A DNA stretch of 5,397 nt from Acetofilamentum sp. (GTDB lineage Bacteria > Bacteroidota > Bacteroidia > Bacteroidales > DTU049), in assembly GCA_020720525.1 (NCBI GenBank), contig DYON01000183.1, positions 1 to 5,397 on the forward strand, read 5' to 3'. The notes beneath the pieces were generated by a model. That model saw only the letters and a program-made list of their open reading frames with translations. It was not told the DNA's origin and searched no databases. Positions 1-5,397 of the stretch are shown here, piece by piece. Numbering within the stretch: the first letter of the stretch is position 1; each line of letters begins with the position of its first letter. The position numbers and the translations under genes were made by a program.

Positions 1-8
1 ATTCTACT

Positions 9-79
9 TCCTCTCGCAAACAGAACATTCCACCGTCCGACCGAAGGGAGGACATGGAATCGTTGTGTTTGCGAGAGGA
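9..79. repeat. Large imperfect palindrome upstream of the transposase gene
   Basis: The outer arms at 9-22 and 66-79 are perfect 14-bp reverse complements (TCCTCTCGCAAACA / TGTTTGCGAGAGGA). Inside them ATTCCA (27-32) pairs with TGGAAT (55-60) and GTCC (35-38) pairs with GGAC (50-53), leaving an 11-nt tip at 39-49. The right inner part reads ATGGAATcGTTGT (54-66), nearly the same as ATGGAATGTTGT in the two palindromes downstream of the transposase gene, so all three probably belong to one family whose outer arms have diverged. No T-run follows, so it does not look like an intrinsic terminator. A role as a REP-like substrate of the adjacent transposase, or as the left end of a mobile unit, is inferred. 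The right arm ends 26 nt before the candidate -7 element of that gene. Confidence 0.8.
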
Positions 80-104
80 CCAAAAGACAAAAAACAAAAA
101 CGCT

Positions 105-112
105 TAACTTTG
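105..112 (+). promoter_or_regulatory. Candidate Bacteroidota -7 element for the transposase gene
   Basis: TAACTTTG is a perfect match to the Bacteroidota -7 consensus TAnnTTTG and lies 20 nt before the ATG at 133, which would give a short leader of roughly 14 nt. No TTTG or TTG is found at the expected -33 spacing; the nearest TTTG (68-71) is in the arm of the upstream palindrome and is too far away. The sequence is AT-rich, so a chance match is possible. Confidence 0.45.
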
Positions 113-132
113 TATTTCAACAAAAGCATCCT

Positions 133-765
133 ATGGCCATTCTTTTGGAATATGGAAAAACATACCACGTTTATAATCGTGGGAATAACAAAGAAATCAT
201 TTTTCGCACAAATGACGACTACAAACATTTCATGCAATTGTACACAATCTACATAAAACCTATTGCCAAAACGTATGCATGGTGCCTAATGAACAACCAT
301 TTTCATTTTTGCATCAAGATTAAAGAAGAGAAAGAAATTGGATATCTCGATAAAAAAAATGCTCATTCACAGAAGCATGAAATAAAATGGAAAACTACAG
401 AAATTAGTGATCTCGAAGTCGATGTCAAAAAACCTAAGCCAATTTCTCAATGGAAGTTCTTGTTTAATGCTTATTCGAAATATTTCAATCACAAATATTC
501 AAGAACTGGATCACTGTTTGAGAAAAACTATGAACGCCGATTGATTGAATACGAAGATTATCTGAAAGAATTGATTATTTACATCAATAGAAATCCTGTA
601 AAGCACAAAGTCTGCAAAAATCCAGGTGACTATATTGGGAGTTCGTATTTGGAAATTTCTAAAAACAATTCTGTTTTTTGTTCATTAGATTTGATTTGGA
701 AGCTGTTTGATGACGAGAAAAATTTCAAATTTGTTTGCAAAAAAGAGAAGAATGAAGCTGAGTAG
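133..765 (+). CDS. REP-associated tyrosine transposase (RAYT, Y1/HUH family)
   Basis: The 210-residue product matches the Y1 transposase (IS200-like) fold. The N-terminal strand reads YHVYNRGNNKEIIF (11-24). The HUH metal-binding pair is H56-F-H58 in the context YAWCLMNNHFHFCI. The C-terminal half has the family pattern NAYSKYFNHKYSRTGSLF (112-129), then YINRNPV (150-156) with Y150 as the probable nucleophilic tyrosine, then GSSYLEI (169-175). These enzymes nick and join single-stranded DNA hairpins; RAYT members are usually domesticated single-copy genes linked to REP palindromes rather than self-mobile IS elements. A lysine-rich segment (about 64-103) separates the HUH strand from the tyrosine helices. 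The first ATG fits the domain start and no Shine-Dalgarno is visible. One palindrome lies upstream and two lie downstream. The gene is clearly more AT-rich than secA (14/60 G+C at 301-360 against 31/60 at 3001-3060), consistent with separate ancestry. All key residues are present, so it could be active. The exact subfamily is not determined. Confidence 0.9.
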   Translation: MAILLEYGKTYHVYNRGNNKEIIFRTNDDYKHFMQLYTIYIKPIAKTYAWCLMNNHFHFCIKIKEEKEIGYLDKKNAHSQKHEIKWKTTEISDLEVDVKKPKPISQWKFLFNAYSKYFNHKYSRTGSLFEKNYERRLIEYEDYLKELIIYINRNPVKHKVCKNPGDYIGSSYLEISKNNSVFCSLDLIWKLFDDEKNFKFVCKKEKNEAE

Positions 766-821
766 ATGACTGCTTTGATTTGCAGGAATGATGCAATGCT
801 AATTTATGCTGCGGAGTTACA

Positions 822-876
822 CTTACAACGGTTCCATGTTCTTCGTTTCACTGCGAACGATGGAATGTTGTAAGGC
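822..876. repeat. REP-like palindrome, copy 1
   Basis: Outer arms CTTACAAC (822-829) and GTTGTAAG (867-874) are perfect complements. After a small internal loop (GG against T), TTCCAT (832-837) pairs with ATGGAA (860-865). After a bulged G859, GTTC (838-841) pairs with GAAC (855-858). A T-C mismatch and a T843-G853 wobble lead to the 9-nt loop CGTTTCACT (844-852). The repeat lies 57 nt after the transposase stop, between convergent genes, the usual location of REP elements. No T-tract flanks it on either strand. It is a probable substrate or relic of the neighbouring RAYT, and it may also stabilise the 3' end of the transposase mRNA; both roles are inferred. Confidence 0.85.
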
Positions 877-919
877 TAGCTTGTTTGAGATTAAGGCTGG
901 TTTAAGCTACTGAGTTCAT

Positions 920-997
920 CTTACAACGGTCCCATTCCGCTTGTAGCGGAACAGGGCTGTTTTACGTTTCACTTCAAACGATGGAATGTTGTAAGGC
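920..997. repeat. REP-like palindrome, copy 2, with inserted side hairpin
   Basis: This is a second copy of the 822-876 repeat in the same orientation: 920-934 matches 822-836 at 14 of 15 positions, and 958-997 matches 837-876 at 36 of 40. Between these parts lie 23 extra nucleotides (935-957) holding the perfect hairpin TTCCGC-ttgta-GCGGAA (935-951). The outer arms CTTACAAC (920-927) and GTTGTAAG (988-995) are intact, and the tip stem is GTTT (959-962) with AAAC (976-979). The insert sits between the pairs A934-T982 and T958-A981, so the predicted fold becomes a three-way junction. The repeat lies 22 nt beyond the stop of the muramidase gene, at the end of the secA operon. It lacks a U-run in both directions, so it is not a standard terminator. 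Confidence 0.85.
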
Positions 998-1019
998 AGC
1001 TTGATGTATTAACCTTCTA

Positions 1020-1823
1020 CTACTTTTTGCGCATGGCATTTAGCTGAGCGGAAGTGCCTGAGAAAACATTGGCATCCACGGGGCCAGAAATACCGTCAAT
1101 TTGGGCTTTATCGCTAAATTGCCAAAATTTCCAATTGGCAAAAGTTGCTGGCTGGTTTTGATAATAATGTGCCACCCAAAGCGGATATTTTTCGATGGTG
1201 GTGCCACGAAAATACTCCTCGTAAAAATTGGCTCCAGTGTAAACTATCGGCTTAATATTGTAATTGCGTTCAACAATTTGAAGCCAAATTTTTACCGAAT
1301 TCACAAGCTGAGTTTTGCTCATTCCAGCAGGAATTTCCTCCACATCGAGCACTGGAGGCAAATCGCCTACTTGCATTTTTACATTGCGACAAAAATGATT
1401 GGCTTGCTTTTCGGCATCGAGCCTCGGACGAAAGAAATGATATGCTCCTCGTGGAATTTGATTTTGGAAGGTACCTTTCCAGTTGGCAGCAAAATTTGGA
1501 TCCTTCAGTGAAGTACCTTCGGTGGCTTTCATAAACACAAATTCGACGGTGAATTGTCCCGACTTGAAATCGGCAACTCTATTCCACTCTATTTTATTTT
1601 GATAGCGCGCCACATCAATACCAAACACTGAATATTCTTCGGGGAGCTGAATACCAATTCGTGTAATTTTTTCGGGCGACGACCTTTCGGAAGTTATTTT
1701 CTCAAAAACCCACGAAACAAAATAGCGTCCAGGATTGGTAAAAAGGAGAAAAACAAAAAGCAAAACCAATGCAGCCACTATCAAGAATTGCGGCTTAAGT
1801 TGGCGTTTTTTGTTTCTACTCAT
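1020..1823 (-). CDS. Membrane-anchored GH25 muramidase (lysozyme-like)
   Basis: The 267-residue protein has a basic N-terminus (RNKKRQLK) followed by one hydrophobic segment (about 13-28) with no evident cleavage site, so it is probably a signal anchor with the enzyme in the periplasm. The rest is a glycoside hydrolase family 25 domain (about 65-256). It contains FGIDVARYQ (67-75, D70), FVFMKATEG (95-103), GAYHFFRP (126-133), PPVLDVEE (156-163) with the catalytic pair D160/E162, and a closing WKFWQFSD...VDANVF (231-254, D250). GH25 enzymes cleave the MurNAc-GlcNAc beta-1,4 bond of peptidoglycan. All expected acidic residues are present, so activity is likely. The ATG lies 8 bp after the secA stop with no promoter or Shine-Dalgarno between, which suggests co-transcription. 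Roles in wall remodelling or in opening the wall for envelope assemblies are possible but inferred. No gene symbol is warranted. Confidence 0.92.
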   Translation of the reverse strand: MSRNKKRQLKPQFLIVAALVLLFVFLLFTNPGRYFVSWVFEKITSERSSPEKITRIGIQLPEEYSVFGIDVARYQNKIEWNRVADFKSGQFTVEFVFMKATEGTSLKDPNFAANWKGTFQNQIPRGAYHFFRPRLDAEKQANHFCRNVKMQVGDLPPVLDVEEIPAGMSKTQLVNSVKIWLQIVERNYNIKPIVYTGANFYEEYFRGTTIEKYPLWVAHYYQNQPATFANWKFWQFSDKAQIDGISGPVDANVFSGTSAQLNAMRKK

Positions 1824-1831
1824 AGAATCAG

Positions 1832-4800
1832 CTATTCGGAAGCGTCTTTGCCGTGACAGCTCTTGTATTTCTTTCCGCTACCACAAGGGCAAGGATCGTT
1901 GCGACCAACTTTTTTCTCGACGCGAACAGGATCTTTTGATTGCTTGTTTGCGCTGGGATCGTGGTATTTGGGATGATTTGATCCGTCGGGGATATCGGAT
2001 TCGCGGCTGGTTTTCAGATTTTTATTTTCCGAACGTGTTGCTGCAGCTTGTGTTTCGGATAAATGATCTTCGGCCAAAGGAATTCGACCATGGCAAAGGA
2101 AGCCAATAAGGTCTTTACTTACCTTAGTTAGCATCTGTTTGAACAGCTCGAACGATTCGAATTTGTAAATCAGTAGCGGATCTTTCTGTTCGTAAGTAGC
2201 ATTCTGAACCGATTGCTTCAAATCGTCCATTTCGCGAAGATGTTCTTTCCAAGCATCGTCGATAATAGCAAGAGTAAGACTTCGTTCTACGCCGCGCATT
2301 ACTTCGCGTCCATTGCTTTCGAATGCACGTTTAATGTTTGCCAGAGCCGAAAAAGAACGTTTTCCGTCGGTGAAAGGGATGGAAACGTTATCGTATTTGC
2401 GATTAACATTCTCGTATATCTCTTTGATAATTGGGAAAGTGCGTTTTCCAATCATCTCCGATTTTAATTGATACTCATCGGTTGCGTGCTCGAACAATTT
2501 GGTAGCAATACCATCGAAATTCTCCGACATAAGTTCTTTTTCATCAACAGGAGCATCGACAGCAAACACGCGCATAGCTTCGTAAACGAACAAATCGTAA
2601 TCGCGAGCATCTTGTGCTTCCTGCACTACCTGTTCGGCTACATCGCTGAACATATTGGTGAGGTCGATACTGAGTTTGTCGCCATAAAGCGCATTTTTGC
2701 GTCGTTTGTAAATCACTTCGCGTTGCGAATTCATCACATCGTCGTATTCGAGCAAACGCTTACGAATGCCGAAGTTATTTTCCTCCACTTTCTTCTGAGC
2801 TCGTTCGATGGCTTTGGTAATCATGCTATGCTGAATCACTTCGCCTTCTTTGAGACCGAGACGGTCCATAATATTGGCTATGCGATCCGAACCAAATAAT
2901 CGCATCAAATCGTCTTCGAGCGACACATAAAACTGCGAAGAACCGGGGTCGCCCTGACGACCGGCACGACCACGCAACTGGCGGTCGACACGTCGCGATT
3001 CGTGACGTTCGGTTCCAATGATAGCAAGACCACCAGCTTCTTTAACGCCAGGTCCAAGCTTGATATCGGTACCACGACCAGCCATGTTGGTAGCAATAGT
3101 AACTGCTCCTGCAAAACCAGCATTGGCAACAATATCGGCTTCGCGTGCATGCAACTTGGCATTGAGAACATTGTGAGGAACTTTTCGCATATTGAGCATG
3201 CGGCTCAGCAATTCGGATGTTTCAACCGATGTGGTACCAACCAACGAAGGTCGTCCAGCTTCGCGAAGCTTAACAATTTCGTCGATAACCGCATTGAACT
3301 TTTCGCGCTTGGTTTTATATACCAAATCGTTGTAGTCTTTACGCGTAATGGGCCTATTAGTTGGAATAACGACCACATCGAGTTTGTAAATATTCCAAAG
3401 CTCACCTGCCTCGGTTTCGGCAGTACCAGTCATACCTGCAAGTTTGCTGTACATTCTAAAATAATTCTGCAATGTGATGGTTGCATAGGTCTGAGTAGCA
3501 GCTTCCACTTTCACATTCTCTTTGGCTTCGATAGCCTGATGGAGTCCGTCGCTGTAGCGGCGACCTTCCATAATACGACCAGTTTGCTCATCAACAATTT
3601 TGATTTTATTGTCGATAATCACATATTCCACATCAATTTCGAAAAGCGTATAAGCTTTTAGCAACTGGTTCATGGAATGAATACGATCCGATTTTACAGC
3701 GTAATCTTGACGCATCAACTGTTTTTTTTCGACACGTTCGAGATCGGGCAAATTCGATTTTTCGAGATCGGCCAATTCGCCTCCGATGTCGGGGAGAATA
3801 AAAAATCTGGCATCGCCTGTCATTTCGGTCAACAAATCAATCCCTTTATCGGTAAGTTCAATAGAATTTTGACGTTCGTCGATTACAAAAAACAAGTGGT
3901 CATCAATTAGATGCATGTTTTTCATATTCTCTGCCATGTAAGTATTCTCGGTTTTATGCAGCAGAGTTCTCATGCCCGGTTCGCTGAGATACTTAATCAA
4001 TGCTTTGTTTTTAGGCAAACCCCTGAAACATTTGAGCAATGCAACGCCACCTAATTTTTCTTCTTCCGACGAAGGATTTTCTTTCAATAAAAGTTGCTTT
4101 GCTTCGGCCAACAACTGATTAATAAGGTTTTTCTGAGCATTGTTGATTTTCACCACATAAGGTTTCAAATCGTCGAATTCTTGCAAATCGCCTTTGCTTG
4201 TAGGACCCGAAATAATTAAAGGAGTACGAGCATCATCAATTAAAACTGAATCGACCTCATCCACAATGGCATAATTGTGACCACGTTGTACAATTTCTTC
4301 GACACCACGCGCCATATTATCGCGTAAGTAATCGAAACCAAATTCGTTGTTGGTACCGTAGGTGATATCGGCCATATAGGCTTTTTTCCGAGCAGCACTA
4401 TTGGGTTCGTGCCTGTCGATACAATCTACAACTAAGCCATGAAATTCAAACAAAACGCCCATCCATTCCGAGTCGCGTTTTGCAAGGTAATCGTTTACAG
4501 TAACCACATGCACACCTTTTCCAGGCAGGGCATTGAGATACATAGGCAAAGTAGCAACAAGAGTTTTCCCTTCACCAGTAGCCATTTCGGCAATACGTCC
4601 CCAGTGCAAAGCCACACCACCAATGAGCTGTACGTTGTAATGCACCATATCCCATTTCACAGGAGTGCCACCAGCCGACCAAGTATTGCTCCAAGCCGCA
4701 TTATTGCCATCAATTTTCACATGAGGTTTACGAGCCGAAAGGTCTTTATCGAAATCGGTTGCAGTAACAATTACTTCGTCGTTTTCTTTAAAACGGCGAG

Positions 4801-5155
4801 CAGTTTCTTTCACAACCGAAAAAGCGGCAGGTAGAATTTCGTTGAGTTTTTCTTGAGTAGTATCGTAAATTTTCTTTTCAAGACGATCGATTTCGGTGTA
4901 TAAACGCTGTTTTTCTTCCACAGACATTTCGTATTCTACATCGAGTCGGTCCTTGAGTTGTGCAACTTGATCTTCTTCGGCTTGAACCGCTTTTTTAATA
5001 TCGGCACGAAATTCTATTGTTTTTCCGCGTAGTTCGTCGTTGGAAAGTTTTTTAATTTTTTCGTATTCCACATGAACTTTTTGCTCGAAGGGAGCAATTT
5101 CTTTCATGTCTTTGTCGGCTTTGTTGCCAAACAATTTTTGCAAAATGGTAGCCAT
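1832..5155 (-). CDS. secA: Preprotein translocase ATPase SecA, Bacteroidota long form
   Basis: SecA is the cytoplasmic, membrane-associated ATPase that drives unfolded preproteins through SecYEG. With the ATG at 5155 the product is 1107 residues. Domains in order: N-terminal KLFGNK; Walker A MATGEGKT (191-198, K197); VVTVNDYLAKRD (217-228); TYGTNNEFGFDYLRDN (265-280); Walker B DEVD (299-302); the preprotein cross-linking region; LAGMTGTAETE (572-582); TNMAGRGTDIKLG (689-701) and the arginine-finger segment QLRGRAGRQGD (about 726-736) in NBD2; WKEHLREMDDLKQSV (969-983) in the helical scaffold; a variable polar linker (about 1027-1080); and a zinc-binding SEC-C tail with C1089, C1091, C1100 and H1101. 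It is about 200 residues longer than E. coli SecA. From memory of that protein, the extra length is two insertions of about 45 residues before Walker A (the first, about 57-103, looks coiled-coil) and one of about 70 in the cross-linking region (about 340-415). An in-frame TTG at 5167 would add only four residues; the ATG fits the usual N-terminus better. It is the first gene of an apparent operon with the muramidase. No secM-like leader ORF precedes it. Confidence 0.98.
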   Translation of the reverse strand: MATILQKLFGNKADKDMKEIAPFEQKVHVEYEKIKKLSNDELRGKTIEFRADIKKAVQAEEDQVAQLKDRLDVEYEMSVEEKQRLYTEIDRLEKKIYDTTQEKLNEILPAAFSVVKETARRFKENDEVIVTATDFDKDLSARKPHVKIDGNNAAWSNTWSAGGTPVKWDMVHYNVQLIGGVALHWGRIAEMATGEGKTLVATLPMYLNALPGKGVHVVTVNDYLAKRDSEWMGVLFEFHGLVVDCIDRHEPNSAARKKAYMADITYGTNNEFGFDYLRDNMARGVEEIVQRGHNYAIVDEVDSVLIDDARTPLIISGPTSKGDLQEFDDLKPYVVKINNAQKNLINQLLAEAKQLLLKENPSSEEEKLGGVALLKCFRGLPKNKALIKYLSEPGMRTLLHKTENTYMAENMKNMHLIDDHLFFVIDERQNSIELTDKGIDLLTEMTGDARFFILPDIGGELADLEKSNLPDLERVEKKQLMRQDYAVKSDRIHSMNQLLKAYTLFEIDVEYVIIDNKIKIVDEQTGRIMEGRRYSDGLHQAIEAKENVKVEAATQTYATITLQNYFRMYSKLAGMTGTAETEAGELWNIYKLDVVVIPTNRPITRKDYNDLVYKTKREKFNAVIDEIVKLREAGRPSLVGTTSVETSELLSRMLNMRKVPHNVLNAKLHAREADIVANAGFAGAVTIATNMAGRGTDIKLGPGVKEAGGLAIIGTERHESRRVDRQLRGRAGRQGDPGSSQFYVSLEDDLMRLFGSDRIANIMDRLGLKEGEVIQHSMITKAIERAQKKVEENNFGIRKRLLEYDDVMNSQREVIYKRRKNALYGDKLSIDLTNMFSDVAEQVVQEAQDARDYDLFVYEAMRVFAVDAPVDEKELMSENFDGIATKLFEHATDEYQLKSEMIGKRTFPIIKEIYENVNRKYDNVSIPFTDGKRSFSALANIKRAFESNGREVMRGVERSLTLAIIDDAWKEHLREMDDLKQSVQNATYEQKDPLLIYKFESFELFKQMLTKVSKDLIGFLCHGRIPLAEDHLSETQAAATRSENKNLKTSRESDIPDGSNHPKYHDPSANKQSKDPVRVEKKVGRNDPCPCGSGKKYKSCHGKDASE

Positions 5156-5176
5156 AGTAATATTCAATAATAATTA

Positions 5177-5207
5177 GTACAAAAGTAATTTAATTTTTTC
5201 AGAGATG
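5177..5207 (-). promoter_or_regulatory. Candidate Bacteroidota promoter for secA and the muramidase gene
   Basis: On the minus strand TACTTTTG (5184-5177) is a perfect match to the -7 consensus TAnnTTTG, 21 nt before the ATG. A TTTC at 5207-5204, 19 nt further upstream, is a weak match to the -33 element (TTTG/TTG). The implied leader is only about 15 nt, AT-rich, and has no Shine-Dalgarno, as is common in the phylum. The -7 match is the stronger part; the -33 is doubtful. Confidence 0.5.
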
Positions 5208-5308
5208 AAAGAAATATGGAATGAGGCAGCAATTCAGCAATTAAATATTTCTTCTCATGTAATCATATCTCCGCTATTATAGGCAATAAAAACCTCTGCT
5301 GATGATTT

Positions 5309-5375
5309 TTTATCAACTTTTTTATTACCCTAAAACTATTTTACTCAAGTTTCGCACCTCAAAAATGTTGATAAA
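5309..5375. repeat. Spaced inverted repeat TTTATCAAC / GTTGATAAA
   Basis: TTTATCAAC (5309-5317) and its exact reverse complement GTTGATAAA (5367-5375) are separated by 49 nt. A second pair, TTTTTATTA (5319-5327) and TAATAAAAA (5389-5397), follows in the same order, so the two pairs could not nest in one hairpin. Such spacing suits paired protein-binding sites better than a stem-loop, but in DNA this AT-rich chance is a serious alternative. No function is assigned. Confidence 0.35.
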
Positions 5376-5397
5376 TAGTACGTTTTGTTAATAAAAA

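Larger units (their letters stand above)
5156..5397. other. AT-rich intergenic region upstream of secA
   Basis: This stretch runs from the secA start to the window edge and has no convincing coding sequence, RNA gene or terminator on either strand. Apart from the candidate secA promoter and a spaced inverted repeat near the right end, nothing is recognised. Whether a divergent or tandem gene lies beyond 5397 cannot be told; TACGTTTTG (5379-5387) resembles a plus-strand -7 element with one extra T but is not called. Confidence 0.6.

Noticed and set aside
65..256. A 63-codon plus-strand frame overlapping the start of the transposase gene, and a minus-strand frame at 4-237
   Set aside because: Both read through the palindrome arm and the transposase N-terminus in the wrong frame; the translations look like noise.
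822..997. The downstream palindromes as Rho-independent terminators for the convergent genes
   Set aside because: No U-tract follows either stem on either strand, and the stems are interrupted and not GC-rich; a role in mRNA 3'-end protection remains possible.
822..997. The two repeats as a CRISPR array
   Set aside because: Only two units, palindromic over their full length, of different lengths, with one 43-nt gap and no cas genes.
1..997. A complete autonomous IS200/IS605 insertion sequence
   Set aside because: The protein and the multiple flanking REP-like hairpins fit the RAYT group better; no tnpB/iscB partner and no definable left and right ends are seen, though a boundary comparison with relatives could change this.
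1101..2109. Plus-strand open frames antisense to the GH25 gene and the secA 3' end (1101-1511, 1735-2109)
   Set aside because: They oppose genes with intact catalytic motifs and their translations show no family resemblance.
3002..3661. A 219-codon open frame on the plus strand, antisense to secA
   Set aside because: It lies wholly within the highly conserved secA coding region in the opposite strand, has no recognisable domain, and is a by-product of secA codon use, as are the other plus-strand open frames at 2213-2899, 3677-3910 and 4439-4834.
5156..5167. TTG start four codons upstream of the secA ATG
   Set aside because: The ATG at 5155 gives the normal SecA beginning (MATILQKLFGNK) and there is no ribosome-binding signal favouring TTG.

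Overview
The window most likely comes from a Bacteroidota chromosome. The SecA is the long form (about 1107 residues) with the extra insertions typical of that phylum. Perfect matches to the Bacteroidota -7 element TAnnTTTG lie just upstream of two genes, and none of the starts has a clear Shine-Dalgarno sequence. A genus cannot be assigned from sequence alone.

Layout. Positions 1-765 hold a REP-associated (Y1, HUH) transposase gene on the plus strand, preceded by a large palindrome (9-79) and a candidate promoter (105-112). Positions 766-1019 lie between convergent genes, hold no gene, and carry two related palindromic repeats (822-876 and 920-997). Positions 1020-5155 hold two minus-strand genes, secA followed 8 bp later by a membrane-anchored GH25 muramidase, apparently one operon read from a candidate promoter at 5177-5184. 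Positions 5156-5397 are an AT-rich intergenic stretch without a gene; an inverted pair of TTTATCAAC is the only structure I see there.

How the parts fit. SecA is the ATPase motor of the general secretion pathway. The muramidase has an N-terminal signal anchor and would itself be delivered across the inner membrane, where it could cut peptidoglycan. The transposase is a separate, more AT-rich unit: RAYT enzymes act on REP-type hairpins, and this gene has one hairpin upstream and two downstream that share an ATGGAAT(c)GTTGT core.

The most interesting observation is that the two downstream repeats differ at five aligned positions, and four of these form two compensatory pairs in the predicted stem. 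The second copy also has a 23-nt insertion that is itself a hairpin and turns the structure into a three-way junction. This points to maintained secondary structure (ssDNA or RNA) linked to the transposase. The secA operon looks ordinary for the phylum.
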